Shown here one piece after another: positions 17,932-29,043 of a stretch of 64,000 bases of DNA. Each line of letters begins with the position of its first letter. Position 1 is the first letter of the stretch. The notes under the pieces are model-generated. The model saw nothing but the letters and a program-made list of their open reading frames with translations, was not told where the DNA came from and did no database searches. Position numbers and translations under genes: made by a program. Source of the DNA: Diaminobutyricimonas sp. LJ205 (lineage in GTDB: Bacteria > Actinomycetota > Actinomycetes > Actinomycetales > Microbacteriaceae); NCBI RefSeq assembly GCF_009755725.1, contig NZ_CP046619.1, positions 1,364,001-1,428,000 of the forward strand, written 5' to 3'.

Positions 17932-17967
17932 TCCTTTAAAGCCGTCCAGAGAGGCGGGGAAGGAGGT
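17932..17967 (+). promoter_or_regulatory. PyrR-binding hairpin sequestering the pyrR ribosome-binding site
   Basis: The segment TCCAGAGAGGC (17945-17955) matches the conserved loop bound by PyrR in the presence of UMP. GCC (17941-17943) can pair with GGC (17953-17955). TCCTT (17932-17936) can pair with AAGGA (17960-17964), which is part of the strong Shine-Dalgarno AAGGAGG. The folded form would hide the ribosome-binding site of pyrR. PyrR-dependent translational repression of this kind is known in mycobacteria, whereas Bacillus uses transcription attenuation. Confidence 0.8.
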
Positions 17968-17971
17968 CGGC

Positions 17972-18502
17972 ATGACTGTGCGCACTGTGTTGCAGCAAGC
18001 TGACATCACTCGGGCGTTGACTCGGATCTCCCACGAGATCCTGGAGTCCAACCGGGGATCGGCAGGACTCGTCATCCTCGGCATCCCGACTCGCGGAGTG
18101 CACCTCGCCAAACGCATCGGCCACGTGCTCGACAGCATCGAACCGGGCAGCGGCGTCGTCGGCGCACTCGATGTGACCCTGTACCGCGACGATCTCGCCA
18201 AACAGCCGACCCGGGCGCCCGCGCCGACCGAGATTCCCGCCGGCGGCATCGACGGCAAGACCGTGGTGCTGGTCGACGACGTGCTGTACAGCGGCCGCAC
18301 CATCCGCGCCGCGCTCGACGCCCTGAACGACCACGGCCGGCCGCGCGCGGTCAGGCTCGCCACCTTGGTCGACCGAGGCCACCGTGAACTGCCGATCCGC
18401 GCCGATTTCGTCGGCAAGAACCTGCCCACCTCGGCCAGCGAGCGCATCCGCGTGCACCTGGTCGAAACCGACGGGGTCGATGAGGTGACGATCGAATCAT
18501 GA
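17972..18502 (+). CDS. pyrR: PyrR, pyr operon regulator / uracil phosphoribosyltransferase
   Basis: PyrR is an RNA-binding regulator that represses the pyr operon when UMP is abundant, and it has weak uracil phosphoribosyltransferase activity. The 176-residue product has the PRPP-binding motif [18 protein letters not shown] and the basic N-terminal segment typical of the family ([22 protein letters not shown]). The ATG at 17972 is preceded by a very strong AAGGAGG, which lies in the predicted PyrR-binding hairpin, implying autoregulation. Its stop overlaps pyrB as ATGA. Confidence 0.96.
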   Translation: MTVRTVLQQADITRALTRISHEILESNRGSAGLVILGIPTRGVHLAKRIGHVLDSIEPGSGVVGALDVTLYRDDLAKQPTRAPAPTEIPAGGIDGKTVVLVDDVLYSGRTIRAALDALNDHGRPRAVRLATLVDRGHRELPIRADFVGKNLPTSASERIRVHLVETDGVDEVTIES

Positions 18503-19452
18503 GGCACCTGCTCTCCACCAAGGATCTCGCCCGCGACGAGGCCGTTGCGCTGCTCGACGTTGCTGAGGACATGGCGGATGTCGCCACCCGCGAGGTCAAG
18601 AAACTTCCCACCCTGCGCGGCAAGACCGTCGTCAACCTGTTCTTCGAGGACTCCACCCGCACCCGCATCTCGTTCGAAGCGGCCGCCAAGCGACTGTCGG
18701 CCGACGTGATCAACTTCAGCGCCAAGGGCTCCAGCGTGTCCAAGGGGGAGAGCCTCAAGGACACCGCGCAGACCCTCGCCGCGATGGGCGCCGACGGTGT
18801 CGTCATCCGGCACTCGGCCTCCGGCGCCCCGCACACCCTGGCCGCGAGCGGCTGGATCGACGCGGGTATCGTCAACGCCGGCGACGGCACCCACGAACAC
18901 CCCACGCAGGCGCTGCTTGACGCGTTCACCATGCGCCGCCGCCTGCACGGCGAGGCCGCGCGTGGCAAGGCGCTCGACGGGCTGAAGGTCGCCATCGTCG
19001 GCGACATCCTGCACTCCCGGGTCGCCCGCTCCAACCTCTGGTTGCTGACGACGCTCGGCGCCGAGGTCAGCTTCACCGCTCCAGCCAGCCTGGTCCCGGT
19101 CGGCACCGGCAGCTGGCCGGTGAGTGTCGGCTACAACCTGGACGACACCATCAACGCCGGCCCCGACGTGGTGATGATGCTCCGCATCCAGGCAGAGCGG
19201 ATGAATGCCGCTTTCTTCCCTAACGCGCGCGAGTACGCCCGCGAGTGGGGTCTCGACGATGCGCGGCTGGCTCGGCTTCCGGCGTCTACCATAGTGATGC
19301 ACCCCGGTCCGATGAACAGAGGCCTGGAGATATCCGCCGCTGCTGCCGATTCACCACGCTCGACCGTGCTGGAACAGGTCACCAATGGGGTTGCGGTAAG
19401 GATGGCTGTGCTCTACCTCGTGCTCTCGGGTGAACGGGAGGCCCTCGTATGA
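18499..19452 (+). CDS. pyrB: Aspartate carbamoyltransferase catalytic subunit
   Basis: PyrB condenses carbamoyl phosphate with aspartate. The product is 317 residues. Carbamoyl-phosphate-binding motif [12 protein letters not shown], the segment [13 protein letters not shown] and the [14 protein letters not shown] loop are intact. The ATG at 18499 overlaps the pyrR stop, and its own stop overlaps pyrC as ATGA, so translation is coupled along the operon. No pyrI regulatory subunit gene is nearby, as expected in Actinobacteria. Confidence 0.97.
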   Translation: MRHLLSTKDLARDEAVALLDVAEDMADVATREVKKLPTLRGKTVVNLFFEDSTRTRISFEAAAKRLSADVINFSAKGSSVSKGESLKDTAQTLAAMGADGVVIRHSASGAPHTLAASGWIDAGIVNAGDGTHEHPTQALLDAFTMRRRLHGEAARGKALDGLKVAIVGDILHSRVARSNLWLLTTLGAEVSFTAPASLVPVGTGSWPVSVGYNLDDTINAGPDVVMMLRIQAERMNAAFFPNAREYAREWGLDDARLARLPASTIVMHPGPMNRGLEISAAAADSPRSTVLEQVTNGVAVRMAVLYLVLSGEREALV

Positions 19453-20774
19453 CCCTGCTCATCACCGGCGCCACCCTGCCGAACGGATCGTCCACTGACT
19501 TACTCATCGACGGCGGACGGATCAGCGCCACCGGCTCCGGCCTGAGCGCCGCCGGGGCCACCAGGATCGACGCCGCGGGGCTGATCGCCCTGCCCGGCCT
19601 CGTCGACCTGCACACTCATCTGCGCGAACCCGGCTTCGAACAAAGCGAGACCGTGCTCACCGGCACGCGCGCCGCGGCCGCCGGCGGGTACACCGCCGTG
19701 TTCGCGATGGCGAACACCTCACCGGTCGCCGACACCGCCGGTGTCGTCGAACAGGTGAAGTCGCTCGGCGACGAGCACGGCTACGCCACCGTCCGCCCGA
19801 TCGGCGCGGTGACGGCCGGACTCAAGGGTGAGCGGCTGGCCGAGATCGGCGCCATGGCGGCATCCCGCGCCCGGGTCACCGTGTTCTCCGATGACGGCAA
19901 CTGCGTCAGCGACCCGCTGCTCATGCGCCGCGCCCTGGAGTACGTCAAGGGCTTCGGGGGAGTGATCGCCCAGCACGCGCAGGAACCCCGACTCACCGAG
20001 AACGCCACCATGAACGAGGGTGCGCTCTCCAGCGAGCTCGGGCTCACCGGCTGGCCTGCGGTCGCCGAAGAGGCGATCATCGCCCGCGACCTGCTGCTCG
20101 CCGAGCACGTCGGCGCCCGGTTGCACATCTGCCACCTCTCCACCGCCGGGTCGGTCGAACTGATCCGCTGGTTCAAGAGCCGCGGCGTCTCGGTCACCGC
20201 CGAGGTGACCCCGCACCACCTGCTGCTCACCGAAGACCTGATCAGCGGCTATGACCCGCGGTTCAAGGTCAACCCGCCGCTGCGGCGCAACGAAGACGTG
20301 CAGGCGCTGCGCGAGGGACTCGCCGACGGCACTATTGACATCGTCGCCACCGACCACGCCCCGCACCCGGCCGAAGCCAAGGAATGCGCCTGGGATGAGG
20401 CCGCCAACGGCATGGTCGGTCTGGAATCCGCGCTCTCGGTGGTGCAGACCGCGATGGTCGACAGCGGCTTGATGGGCTGGGCGGATGTCTCCAGGGTGAT
20501 GTCCTCGGCACCGGCCCGGATCGGCAAGCTGGACGGCTACGATTCGCCGTTCACGGTCGGCAGCCCGGCGAACCTCACCCTGCACGACCCGCAGGCCAGC
20601 CGCGTCTTCGACGTGTCCGACCTGCGCGGGAAGAGCACCAACAGCCCGTACCTGGAACGCACCCTGCCCGGACGGGTGGTCAGCACCATCCACAACGGCT
20701 ACCTGACCGTGCAGGACGGCGAACTGCGCGACGCCGCGGCCGTGGCCGAGGAGATCGGAGGCCAGCGTGGATAA
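19449..20774 (+). CDS. pyrC: Dihydroorotase
   Basis: PyrC cyclises carbamoyl-aspartate to dihydroorotate. The 441-residue product is a type I zinc amidohydrolase: metal ligands in [18 protein letters not shown], the substrate region FKVNPPLR, and the catalytic aspartate in ATDHAPH. The ATG at 19449 overlaps pyrB (ATGA). Its end overlaps the next gene by 8 bases. Confidence 0.97.
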   Translation: MTLLITGATLPNGSSTDLLIDGGRISATGSGLSAAGATRIDAAGLIALPGLVDLHTHLREPGFEQSETVLTGTRAAAAGGYTAVFAMANTSPVADTAGVVEQVKSLGDEHGYATVRPIGAVTAGLKGERLAEIGAMAASRARVTVFSDDGNCVSDPLLMRRALEYVKGFGGVIAQHAQEPRLTENATMNEGALSSELGLTGWPAVAEEAIIARDLLLAEHVGARLHICHLSTAGSVELIRWFKSRGVSVTAEVTPHHLLLTEDLISGYDPRFKVNPPLRRNEDVQALREGLADGTIDIVATDHAPHPAEAKECAWDEAANGMVGLESALSVVQTAMVDSGLMGWADVSRVMSSAPARIGKLDGYDSPFTVGSPANLTLHDPQASRVFDVSDLRGKSTNSPYLERTLPGRVVSTIHNGYLTVQDGELRDAAAVAEEIGGQRG

Positions 20775-21303
20775 GTTCCTCATCGCCGTGCTGACCATCG
20801 GCTTCGTTGTCGTCGTGGTCGGGCTCATGGTGGTCGGCTGGATGTCGCGTCGCCGACGCCAGTCCGGCCTCGGCCGCCCCGCCCAGGCGCCCGCCGATCT
20901 CGGCACCACCCTGCTCGAGACCCCGATGCTGTACGTCGGATCGACCTACGCCGCCGACCCGCTGAACCGGGTCACCACCGGTGCGCTCGGCTTCCGGGCG
21001 AAGGCGACACTCATCGTCGCCTCCAGCGGCGTCGTGCTCGGCATCCCCGGGCAGCAGGACACCTTCATCCCGCGGGACGCCCTGGTCGGCGTCGGACGCG
21101 GTACCTGGACCATCGACCGTGTCGTCGAACAGGACGGCCTGCTGGTGATCAGCTGGCTGCTCGGCGACAGCACCCTCGACAGCTACGCCCGGCTCACCGG
21201 GTCGACGCCGATCGACGAGGTAGTCAGCACCATCCAGGGCCTCGTCCCCGGAGCACAAGCAATCGAAGCATCCGAAGAAGCAACAGGAAGCGAGTCAGTG
21301 TGA
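20767..21303 (+). CDS. PH-like domain membrane protein within the pyr operon
   Basis: The product is 178 residues. It has one N-terminal membrane segment (about residues 4-26, [20 protein letters not shown]), a short basic stretch, and a beta-rich domain resembling bacterial PH-like domains ([17 protein letters not shown] through [14 protein letters not shown]). Function is unknown. An uncharacterised membrane or export protein occupies this slot between pyrC and carA in other Actinobacteria, including M. tuberculosis. The GTG at 20767 overlaps pyrC by 8 bases, and its stop overlaps carA as GTGA, so it is translated with the pathway enzymes. Confidence 0.8.
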   Translation: MDKFLIAVLTIGFVVVVVGLMVVGWMSRRRRQSGLGRPAQAPADLGTTLLETPMLYVGSTYAADPLNRVTTGALGFRAKATLIVASSGVVLGIPGQQDTFIPRDALVGVGRGTWTIDRVVEQDGLLVISWLLGDSTLDSYARLTGSTPIDEVVSTIQGLVPGAQAIEASEEATGSESV

Positions 21304-22457
21304 CAACGACTCTGAACAACACCCAAGCCGTTTTGGTCCTCGAGGACGGCACGCGGTTCACCGGCCGCTCCTACGGCGCCACCGGCCGCACCCTGGGCGA
21401 GGCGGTCTTCGCCACCGGCATGAGCGGCTACCAGGAGACCCTGACCGACCCCAGCTACGCCGGCCAGATCGTCGTGATGACCGCGCCGCACATCGGCAAC
21501 ACCGGCATGAACGACGAGGACCAGGAATCCGCCCGGATCTGGGTGAACGGTTACGTGGTGCGGGAACCTTCCCGCGTGGTGTCCAACTTTCGCGCGCAGC
21601 GGTCGCTGACCGATGACCTGATCGCGCAAGGCGTCGTCGGCATCAGCGGCATCGACACCCGAGCGATCACCCGCCGGCTCCGTGACGCCGGCTCGATGCG
21701 CGCCGGCATCTTCAGCGGTGATGACTTCGCCCTCAGCGCGGAGGACCAGCTGACCCTGGTCACCGGCGTCGAGCCGATGGCCGGCCAGAACCTGTCGTCG
21801 AGGGTCTCCACCAGCGAGACCTACGTGGTGCCTCCGCAGGGGGAGCGGATCGGCAACCTCGCCGTGCTCGACCTCGGCGTCAAGTTCAGCACCCTGCGGA
21901 ACCTCGCCATCAGCGGGTTCGAGGTGCACGTGATGCCGCAGACCTCGACCATCGAGGACGTCCTCGCGATCGACCCGGTGGCCGTGTTCTATTCCAACGG
22001 GCCAGGGGATCCCGCGGCATCCGACCAGCATGTCGAACTGCTGCGCGGCGTGCTGCGCCAGAACCTGCCGTTCTTCGGAATCTGCTTCGGCAACCAGCTG
22101 CTCGGCCGGGCGCTCGGCTTTGGCACCTACAAGCTGCCGTTCGGCCACCGCGGCATCAACCAGCCGGTACTCGACAAGGCCACCGGCCGGGTCGAGATCA
22201 CCAGCCAGAACCACGGTTTCGCCGTCGACGCACCGATCGACGGTGTGCTCGACTCTCCCGCCGGATTCGGACGGGTCGAGGTCAGCCACTTCAGCCTGAA
22301 CGACCAGGTGGTCGAAGGCCTGCGGGCCCTCGACATCCCCGCGTTCAGCGTCCAGTACCACCCCGAAGCAGCCTCCGGGCCGCGGGACAGCAACTACCTG
22401 TTCGACCGGTTCAAAGACCTCGTGCTCGACCACCTCGCAACAAAGGACGCCAAGTAA
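21300..22457 (+). CDS. carA: Carbamoyl-phosphate synthase small subunit
   Basis: CarA hydrolyses glutamine and passes ammonia to CarB. The 385-residue product has the CPSase N-terminal domain ([20 protein letters not shown]) and a class I glutaminase. The nucleophile is the cysteine of [16 protein letters not shown], and the His/Glu pair lies in YHPEAASGP. The GTG at 21300 overlaps the previous stop, and its own stop overlaps carB (TAATG). It supplies carbamoyl phosphate for pyrB and presumably also for arginine synthesis. Confidence 0.97.
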   Translation: MTTTLNNTQAVLVLEDGTRFTGRSYGATGRTLGEAVFATGMSGYQETLTDPSYAGQIVVMTAPHIGNTGMNDEDQESARIWVNGYVVREPSRVVSNFRAQRSLTDDLIAQGVVGISGIDTRAITRRLRDAGSMRAGIFSGDDFALSAEDQLTLVTGVEPMAGQNLSSRVSTSETYVVPPQGERIGNLAVLDLGVKFSTLRNLAISGFEVHVMPQTSTIEDVLAIDPVAVFYSNGPGDPAASDQHVELLRGVLRQNLPFFGICFGNQLLGRALGFGTYKLPFGHRGINQPVLDKATGRVEITSQNHGFAVDAPIDGVLDSPAGFGRVEVSHFSLNDQVVEGLRALDIPAFSVQYHPEAASGPRDSNYLFDRFKDLVLDHLATKDAK

Positions 22458-25400
22458 TGCCCAAGCGCGACGACATCCACAGCGTCCTCGTCATCGGATC
22501 CGGCCCGATCGTGATCGGCCAGGCCGCCGAGTTCGACTACTCCGGCACGCAGGCCTGCCGGGTGCTGCGCGAGGAGGGCGTGCGCGTCATCCTCGTCAAC
22601 CCGAACCCGGCGACGATCATGACCGATCCCGACTTCGCCGACGCCACCTATGTCGAGCCGATCACTACCGACGTGCTCGAGACCATCATCGCCAAGGAGA
22701 AGCCGGATGCCGTGCTGCCCACCCTCGGTGGACAGACCGCGTTGAACGCCGCGATCGCGCTCGATGAGGCCGGCATCCTCGCCAAGTACGGCGTCGAACT
22801 GATCGGCGCCAAGGTGGAGGCGATCCAGAAGGGCGAAGACCGCCAGCTGTTCAAGGACCTCGTGCTGAAGGCAGGAGCGGATGTCGCGCGCAGCCACATC
22901 GCGCACACCGTCGACGAGGCCATCGACTTCGCCGAAGACCTCGGTTACCCGCTGGTGATCCGGCCCTCGTTCACGATGGGCGGACTCGGCTCAGGCTTTG
23001 CCTACACCCGCGATGACCTGGTGCGGATGGTCACCGACGGCCTGCAGCAGAGCCCGACCACCGAGGTGCTCCTCGAGGAGTCGATCACCGGTTGGAAGGA
23101 GTACGAGCTCGAGCTGATGCGCGACACCGCTGACAACACGGTCGTGATCTGCTCGATCGAGAACGTCGACCCGGTCGGCGTGCACACCGGCGACTCGATC
23201 ACGGTGGCGCCCGCGCTAACCCTCACCGACCGCGAGTACCAGAACCTGCGCGACATCGGCATTGAGATCATCCGCCTGGTCGGCGTCGACACCGGCGGCT
23301 GCAACATCCAGTTCGCGGTGCACCCCGACACCGGTCGCGTCATCGTCATCGAGATGAACCCCCGTGTGTCCCGGTCGAGTGCCCTCGCCTCGAAGGCCAC
23401 CGGCTTCCCGATCGCGAAGATCGCCGCGAAGCTTGCCATCGGCTACCGGCTCGACGAGATCCCGAACGACATCACCAAGGTCACCCCGGCATCGTTCGAG
23501 CCCACCCTCGACTACGTGGTCGTCAAGGTTCCCCGGTTCGCGTTCGAGAAGTTCCCGCTCGCCGACCCGACCCTGACCACCACCATGAAGTCGGTCGGCG
23601 AGGCGATGGCGATCGGCCGCAACTACACGACCGCGCTGCAGAAGGCGCTGCGCTCGCTCGAGAAACGCGGGTCCAGCTTCCACTGGCAGGGCCAGCCCGG
23701 CGACAAGGCGGCACTGCTCGAGAAGGCGAAGACCCCGACCGACGGCCGGATCGTCACCGTGCAGCAGGCCCTCCGCGCCGGCGCCACCATCGACGAGGTG
23801 TTCCAGGCCACCAAGATCGACCCTTGGTTCATCGACCAGATCGTGCTGATCAACGAGGTCGCCGACCGGGTGCGCACCGCGGCCGAACTGGACGAGGACC
23901 TGCTCGCCGAGGCGAAGGACCACGGCTTCAGCGACGCGCAGATCGGCGAACTCCGCGGCCTCGACGAGGGCGACGCCCGCGCCATCCGCCACAACTTCGG
24001 GCTGCGCCCGGTGTTCAAGACCGTCGACACCTGCGCGGGTGAGTTCCCGGCGCTGACCCCGTACCACTACTCCAGTTACGACTTCGAGACCGAGGTCGCC
24101 CCGAGTGAGCAGCGCAAGGTGGTCATCCTCGGTTCCGGACCGAACCGCATCGGCCAGGGTGTCGAGTTCGACTACAGCTGCGTGCACGCCTCATTCGCCC
24201 TGCACGACGCCGGGTTCGAGACGATCATGATCAACTGCAACCCCGAGACGGTGTCAACCGACTACGACACCAGCGACCGGTTGTACTTCGAACCGCTCAC
24301 CCTGGAAGACGTGCTCGAGGTCATCCACGCCGAAAGCCGCACCGGTGAACTGGTCGGCGTGATCGTGCAGCTCGGTGGCCAGACCGCGCTCGGCCTGGCC
24401 AAGGGGCTGAAGGCGGCGGGCATCCCGATCCTCGGCACCTCGCCCGAGGCGATCGACCTGGCGGAGGAGCGCGGCCTGTTCGCCGGGATCCTCGCCGACG
24501 CCGGCCTGCTCGCCCCGCGGAACGGCACGGCAACGGATGTCAAGACGGCGGTAGCCGTCGCCGAGGAGATCGGCTACCCGGTGCTCGTACGCCCGAGCTT
24601 CGTGCTCGGCGGGCGTGGCATGGAGATCATCTACGACACCCCGTCGGTGATCGACTACTTCGACCGGGTCGGCGACCAGGCGATCATCGGCCCGTCGCAG
24701 CCGCTGCTGGTGGACCGGTTCCTCGACGACGCCATCGAAATCGACGTCGACGCCCTCTACGACGGCACCGAACTGTACGTCGGCGGCATCATGGAACACA
24801 TCGAAGAAGCCGGCATCCACTCCGGCGACTCCGCCTGCACCCTGCCGCCGGTGACCCTCGGTGCGAGCGTCATCGACCGGGTGCGCGAGGCGACCCTCGG
24901 CATCGCCCGAGGGATCGGGGTTGAAGGCCTGCTCAACGTGCAGTTCGCGATCGGCCAGGGCGTGCTCTACGTGCTCGAGGCGAACCCGCGAGCCTCCCGC
25001 ACGGTGCCGTTCGTGTCAAAGGCGCTCGGCATCCCGCTCGCCAAGGCTGCGTCGCTGATCATGACCGGCTCGAGTATCAGTGACCTGGTCAGCTCGGGCA
25101 TGCTGCCCGAGATCGACGGTTCGGTGGTGCCCGCCGATTCCCCGGTGGCCGTGAAGGAAGCGGTGCTGCCGTTCAAGCGGTTCCGCACCCGAGAAGGCCG
25201 GATCGTCGACTCCGTGCTCGGCCCGGAGATGCGGTCGACCGGTGAGGTGATGGGCATCGACGCGAACTACCCGAAGGCGTTCGCGAAGAGCCAGGAGGCC
25301 GCCTACGGCGGGCTGCCCGCCTCGGGAACCGTGTTCGTCTCGGTCTCCGACAACGACAAGCGCGCGGTGACCCTGCCGGTGCTGCGCCTGCAGCAGCTCG

Positions 25401-25753
25401 GATACAAGATCCTCGCCACCGCGGGCACCGCCGAAGTGCTGCGCCGCAACGGCATCGAGGCGAAGGTCGTGCTCAAGGGGTACGAGGGCAAGGACACCGG
25501 CGCATCGACGATCGTCGACCTGATCAGCGCGGGCAAGGTCGACATCGTCATCAACACCCCGTCCGGTCGCAGCGCTCGCGCCGACGGCTACGACATCCGC
25601 ACCGCAACGGTCGCCGCTGACAAGCCGATCTTCACCACCATCGCCCAGCTCGGCGCTGCCGTGGCGTCGCTCGAGGTCGTCGGTCAGCCGTTCGAGGTGA
25701 CCAGCCTGCAGGAGTACGCCGAACAGCGTGCGGCAAGGCTGGCCCGTGTCTGA
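22457..25753 (+). CDS. carB: Carbamoyl-phosphate synthase large subunit
   Basis: CarB makes carbamoyl phosphate from bicarbonate, ammonia and two ATP. At 1098 residues it is full length, with two homologous ATP-grasp halves (first glycine loop [20 protein letters not shown], second [20 protein letters not shown]) and a C-terminal MGS-like allosteric domain ([20 protein letters not shown]). It shares one base with carA, and its last 8 bases overlap pyrF. Confidence 0.98.
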   Translation: MPKRDDIHSVLVIGSGPIVIGQAAEFDYSGTQACRVLREEGVRVILVNPNPATIMTDPDFADATYVEPITTDVLETIIAKEKPDAVLPTLGGQTALNAAIALDEAGILAKYGVELIGAKVEAIQKGEDRQLFKDLVLKAGADVARSHIAHTVDEAIDFAEDLGYPLVIRPSFTMGGLGSGFAYTRDDLVRMVTDGLQQSPTTEVLLEESITGWKEYELELMRDTADNTVVICSIENVDPVGVHTGDSITVAPALTLTDREYQNLRDIGIEIIRLVGVDTGGCNIQFAVHPDTGRVIVIEMNPRVSRSSALASKATGFPIAKIAAKLAIGYRLDEIPNDITKVTPASFEPTLDYVVVKVPRFAFEKFPLADPTLTTTMKSVGEAMAIGRNYTTALQKALRSLEKRGSSFHWQGQPGDKAALLEKAKTPTDGRIVTVQQALRAGATIDEVFQATKIDPWFIDQIVLINEVADRVRTAAELDEDLLAEAKDHGFSDAQIGELRGLDEGDARAIRHNFGLRPVFKTVDTCAGEFPALTPYHYSSYDFETEVAPSEQRKVVILGSGPNRIGQGVEFDYSCVHASFALHDAGFETIMINCNPETVSTDYDTSDRLYFEPLTLEDVLEVIHAESRTGELVGVIVQLGGQTALGLAKGLKAAGIPILGTSPEAIDLAEERGLFAGILADAGLLAPRNGTATDVKTAVAVAEEIGYPVLVRPSFVLGGRGMEIIYDTPSVIDYFDRVGDQAIIGPSQPLLVDRFLDDAIEIDVDALYDGTELYVGGIMEHIEEAGIHSGDSACTLPPVTLGASVIDRVREATLGIARGIGVEGLLNVQFAIGQGVLYVLEANPRASRTVPFVSKALGIPLAKAASLIMTGSSISDLVSSGMLPEIDGSVVPADSPVAVKEAVLPFKRFRTREGRIVDSVLGPEMRSTGEVMGIDANYPKAFAKSQEAAYGGLPASGTVFVSVSDNDKRAVTLPVLRLQQLGYKILATAGTAEVLRRNGIEAKVVLKGYEGKDTGASTIVDLISAGKVDIVINTPSGRSARADGYDIRTATVAADKPIFTTIAQLGAAVASLEVVGQPFEVTSLQEYAEQRAARLARV

Positions 25754-26606
25754 GCAGGCGGCGTCAGGGCACGGTGACCAGGGCTTCGGTGCCCGGTTGC
25801 GGTCTGCCTTGACCGCAACCGGTCACCTGTGCGTCGGCATCGACCCGCACCCGCACCTGTTGCGGGACTGGGGGCTCGATGACAGCGCGGCCGGGGTGCG
25901 CGAGTTCGGACTCCGCGTCGTCGACGCCACGGCCCAGGCTGCCGGGATCGTCAAGCCGCAGGTGGCGTTCTTCGAGCGCTTCGGTGCCGACGGCTTCCGC
26001 GCACTGGAAGAGGTCATCCGGGCCGCGCGGGAGGCCGGTCTGCTGGTGATCGCCGACGCGAAACGCGGCGACGTGGGCTCCACGGTGGAGGCCTACGGCC
26101 GCGCCTGGCTCGAGCCGGGTTCGCCGCTCGAGGCGGATGCCCTGACCGTGAGCGCGTTCCAGGGCACCGGATCGTTGTCAGCCGTCCGGGAGCTGGCAAG
26201 CGCGAACGGCAAGGGCCTGTTCGTCCTCGCCGCGACCTCGAACCCCGAGTCCTTCCCGCTGCAGCGCGCAAGCACTGCCGATGGCACGACGGTGTCCAGG
26301 ATCATCGCCACCGAGGTCGCCGAGTGGAACGGCGGTGCGAGCTTCGGCTCGTTCGGCGTGGTGATCGGAGCGACCGTCGACCTGGATGTCTCCGGGCTGA
26401 GCCGCGACGCATTAGTCGGCATGCCCATCCTCGCGCCGGGCTTCGGCCATCAGGGGGCTGACATCCGCGACATCCGCGCCATCTACGGCGATGCGGCCGA
26501 TTCGGTGCTGGTCAGCATGTCGCGCAGTATTCTCAAGGTCGGGCCGACGCGCCTGTCCGAGACGATCCGAAACCAATCCGCGGAAGTGGCCGAATGCCTC
26601 GAGTGA
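25746..26606 (+). CDS. pyrF: Orotidine 5'-phosphate decarboxylase, mycobacterial subtype
   Basis: PyrF decarboxylates OMP to UMP, the last step of the pathway. The 286-residue product is the longer type-2 form. The catalytic motif is [15 protein letters not shown], the substrate loop VGIDPHP is near the start, and [10 protein letters not shown] near the end. The GTG at 25746 overlaps carB by 8 bases. The frame extends to an ATG at 25728 within carB, which I reject because it adds non-conserved residues. Its 3' end overlaps the following fusion gene by 13 bases. Confidence 0.95.
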   Translation: MSEQAASGHGDQGFGARLRSALTATGHLCVGIDPHPHLLRDWGLDDSAAGVREFGLRVVDATAQAAGIVKPQVAFFERFGADGFRALEEVIRAAREAGLLVIADAKRGDVGSTVEAYGRAWLEPGSPLEADALTVSAFQGTGSLSAVRELASANGKGLFVLAATSNPESFPLQRASTADGTTVSRIIATEVAEWNGGASFGSFGVVIGATVDLDVSGLSRDALVGMPILAPGFGHQGADIRDIRAIYGDAADSVLVSMSRSILKVGPTRLSETIRNQSAEVAECLE

Positions 26607-27520
26607 ACCCACCCGATGTCGACCGGGCCGCAGCCGCCCGCGCTGCCGTCGCTGCCCGCCGGGCCCGCGCCGCCGTGAAGCGCGCGGTCGCCACGCGGGA
26701 ACGCAGCGCCGTGGACGTGCTCGACACCGCCTGGTCTTCGACCGAACCGACCGCTGAGGCGAGCCTCCGCGTGCGAGACCTGCTCACCAGCATCCCGACG
26801 CTCGGCCCCACCCGCACCGCGCGCGTGATGGAGCAGCTGAAGATCGCCCAGTCCAAGCGCGTCGGCGGACTGGGTGCTCGGCAACGCACGCGCCTGCGCG
26901 AATGGGTGCAGCAGCGCGAGGGAGGAGCGCCCACACACGGCCGGCTGGTGGTGCTCGCCGGGCCGACCGCGGTCGGCAAGGGCACCGTGTCGAGCTACAT
27001 CCGCGAGAACTACCCGGACGTGCTGCTCAGCGTCTCCGCGACGACCCGCGCGCCGCGTCCCGGCGAAATCGAGGGCCAGCACTACTACTTCGTCGACCAC
27101 GCCCAGTTCGATTCGATGATCGAGGCGGGCGAGTTCCTCGAATGGGCGGTCGTGCACAACCAGAACCGGTACGGCACGCCACGCACCCCGATCGACGCGG
27201 CCCTCAGCGCCGGCACTAGCGTGCTGCTCGAGATCGACATCCAGGGCGCCCGGCAGGTGCGTGAGGCGATGCCCGAGGCGGTGTTGGTGTTCCTGCTGCC
27301 GCCCACCTGGGAAGAACTGGTGCGCAGGCTTATCGGCCGCGGCACCGAGGACGCCGCCGAACAGGCCAGGCGACTGGAGACCGCGAAGGTCGAACTGGCC
27401 GCGCAGGATGAGTTCGATTACAAGGTCGTAAACACCGAGGTCGGCCAGGCCGCGGCGGAGGTCGTAGAATTGCTGGCAGTGCCCGGTCCCCGTGACCGAG
27501 TCGCACGCCGATCTGACTAG
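26594..27520 (+). CDS. gmk: Fusion of actinobacterial integration host factor and guanylate kinase
   Basis: One uninterrupted 308-residue frame joins two proteins that are usually separate. Residues 1 to about 105 match actinobacterial mIHF, a nucleoid DNA-binding protein: a basic Ala/Arg helix ([16 protein letters not shown]) and the helix-two-turns-helix core ([18 protein letters not shown], then [15 protein letters not shown]). Residues about 112-300 are guanylate kinase, which makes GDP from GMP: P-loop [19 protein letters not shown]-binding [13 protein letters not shown] and HYYFVD. In M. tuberculosis mihF and gmk are adjacent separate genes. The ATG at 26594 lies within the end of pyrF. 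An AGGGAGGAG at 26919-26927, between the domains, could be a relic ribosome-binding site, but no start codon sits at a proper distance. I see no stop or frameshift. Confidence 0.9.
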   Translation: MPRVNPPDVDRAAAARAAVAARRARAAVKRAVATRERSAVDVLDTAWSSTEPTAEASLRVRDLLTSIPTLGPTRTARVMEQLKIAQSKRVGGLGARQRTRLREWVQQREGGAPTHGRLVVLAGPTAVGKGTVSSYIRENYPDVLLSVSATTRAPRPGEIEGQHYYFVDHAQFDSMIEAGEFLEWAVVHNQNRYGTPRTPIDAALSAGTSVLLEIDIQGARQVREAMPEAVLVFLLPPTWEELVRRLIGRGTEDAAEQARRLETAKVELAAQDEFDYKVVNTEVGQAAAEVVELLAVPGPRDRVARRSD

Positions 27521-27528
27521 GAGTTTCC

Positions 27529-27786
27529 GTGGCTGACAAGCTGTCCGGCATTATTGACCCGCCCATCGACGAGTTGCTGTCGAAGGTCGATTCCAAGTAC
27601 GCACTGGTGATTTTCGCGTCCAAGCGCGCACGCCAGATCAACGACTACTACGCCGACCTGCACGAGGGGTCGCTGTTCGACAACGTCGGCCCGCTCGTGG
27701 ACTCGACCATCGACGACAAGCCCCTCTCGGTTGCCATGCGCGAGATCAACGAGGACAAACTCGTCGTCAAGCCCATCGCCGAGTAA
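27529..27786 (+). CDS. rpoZ: RNA polymerase omega subunit
   Basis: Omega is a small subunit that helps assemble RNA polymerase around beta prime. The 85-residue product has the family core [24 protein letters not shown] (quoted in part: [17 protein letters not shown]) and ends KLVVKPIAE. The GTG at 27529 follows TAGGAGTTTCC, which provides an AGGAG site. It lies 8 bases after gmk and 7 before coaBC, the usual order in Actinobacteria. Confidence 0.95.
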   Translation: MADKLSGIIDPPIDELLSKVDSKYALVIFASKRARQINDYYADLHEGSLFDNVGPLVDSTIDDKPLSVAMREINEDKLVVKPIAE

Positions 27787-27793
27787 CAGTGCT

Positions 27794-28996
27794 GTGACCG
27801 CAGAGCCGCAACGCCCGCTCAACGTCGTCGTCGGTATCACCGGCGGCATCGCCGCCTACAAGGCGGTCGGCGTAGTGCGGGCGTTCGTGCTTGCCGGACA
27901 CAACGTGCAGGTGGTCGCCACCGACGCTGCTCTGCGCTTCGTCGGCCGTCCGACCCTGGAGGCGATCAGCCGCAACCCGGTGCACACGAGCGTGTACGAC
28001 GGGGTCGCCGAAGTGCGCCACGTCGCGATCGGGCAGGCCGCCGACCTCATCGTCGTCGCCCCGGCGACCGCGAACTCACTCGCCAAACTCCGCCTCGGCC
28101 TCGCCGACGACCTGCTGGGCAACACCATCCTCGCGAGCACCGCACCTGTGGTGGTCGCCCCGGCGATGCACACCGAGATGTGGCAGAACCCGGCGACGGT
28201 CGACAACATCGAAACCTTGCGCTCCCGTGGCATCACCATCGTGGGCCCTGCCTCCGGCCAGTTGACCGGAGCGGATTCCGGACCCGGCCGGATGAGCGAG
28301 GTCGACGACATCGTCGCCGCAGCCCTGCGGCAGGTGCAGCCACAGGATTTGTCTGACCTGCGCATCCTGGTCACCGCAGGCGGCACTCGCGAACCGCTCG
28401 ACCCGGTGCGATACATCGGCAACCGCTCCAGCGGCCGCCAGGGCATCGCGATCGCCGAAGCGGCCGCCGCGCGCGGCGCCACGGTGACCCTGATCGTCGC
28501 GAACCTTGAAGTCGACGTTCCCGAGGGCATCGACATCGTCGAGGCGAGTACCGCCGCTGACCTGGAAACGGCGGCGCTTGCGGCCGCGGCATCCGCCGAC
28601 GTCGTGATCATGGCCGCCGCGGTTGCCGACTACCGGCCCGACACCGTGGCGTCCTCGAAGATCAAGAAGGAGCAGCAGGGCGACACCCTGCAACTCACCC
28701 TCGTCAAGAATCCCGACATCCTGCGCGAACTGGTCGACGCTCGCCGCGACGGTCAGCGGATCATCGGGTTCGCCGCCGAGACGGAGACCGACCGGGACGC
28801 GCTGCTCGCGCTCGGCCGCGCGAAGATCGAACGCAAGGGGGCGGACCTTCTTGTCGTCAACAGGGTCGGCTGGTCAGAGGGTTTCGGCACCGAGTCCAAC
28901 GCCGTGGTCATCATTGATTCGGCCGGCGATATAGTGAGCGAGGCCTCTGGCAGCAAGGCGTCTGTGGCTGACCGTATCCTCGATCTGCTCGCCTGA
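27794..28996 (+). CDS. coaBC: Bifunctional phosphopantothenoylcysteine decarboxylase / phosphopantothenate--cysteine ligase
   Basis: CoaBC performs two steps of coenzyme A synthesis. The 400-residue product has an N-terminal FMN-dependent CoaC domain ([43 protein letters not shown]) and a C-terminal CoaB domain ([27 protein letters not shown]). The segment that reads ACGD in E. coli CoaC is [10 protein letters not shown] here, so the substrate-clamp cysteine is absent; I believe other Actinobacteria share this. The GTG at 27794 is the first start in frame after rpoZ. coaE, the last gene of the pathway, begins at the right edge of the window. Confidence 0.95.
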   Translation: MTAEPQRPLNVVVGITGGIAAYKAVGVVRAFVLAGHNVQVVATDAALRFVGRPTLEAISRNPVHTSVYDGVAEVRHVAIGQAADLIVVAPATANSLAKLRLGLADDLLGNTILASTAPVVVAPAMHTEMWQNPATVDNIETLRSRGITIVGPASGQLTGADSGPGRMSEVDDIVAAALRQVQPQDLSDLRILVTAGGTREPLDPVRYIGNRSSGRQGIAIAEAAAARGATVTLIVANLEVDVPEGIDIVEASTAADLETAALAAAASADVVIMAAAVADYRPDTVASSKIKKEQQGDTLQLTLVKNPDILRELVDARRDGQRIIGFAAETETDRDALLALGRAKIERKGADLLVVNRVGWSEGFGTESNAVVIIDSAGDIVSEASGSKASVADRILDLLA

Positions 28997-29043
28997 CCGC
29001 AGCCCGCGCCCCACCGCTACTTTCAACAACGACTGGATCCTGC

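Noticed and set aside
28997-29043. SAM riboswitch before metK
   Set aside because: The gap is only 47 bp and shows no SAM-aptamer-like pairing.
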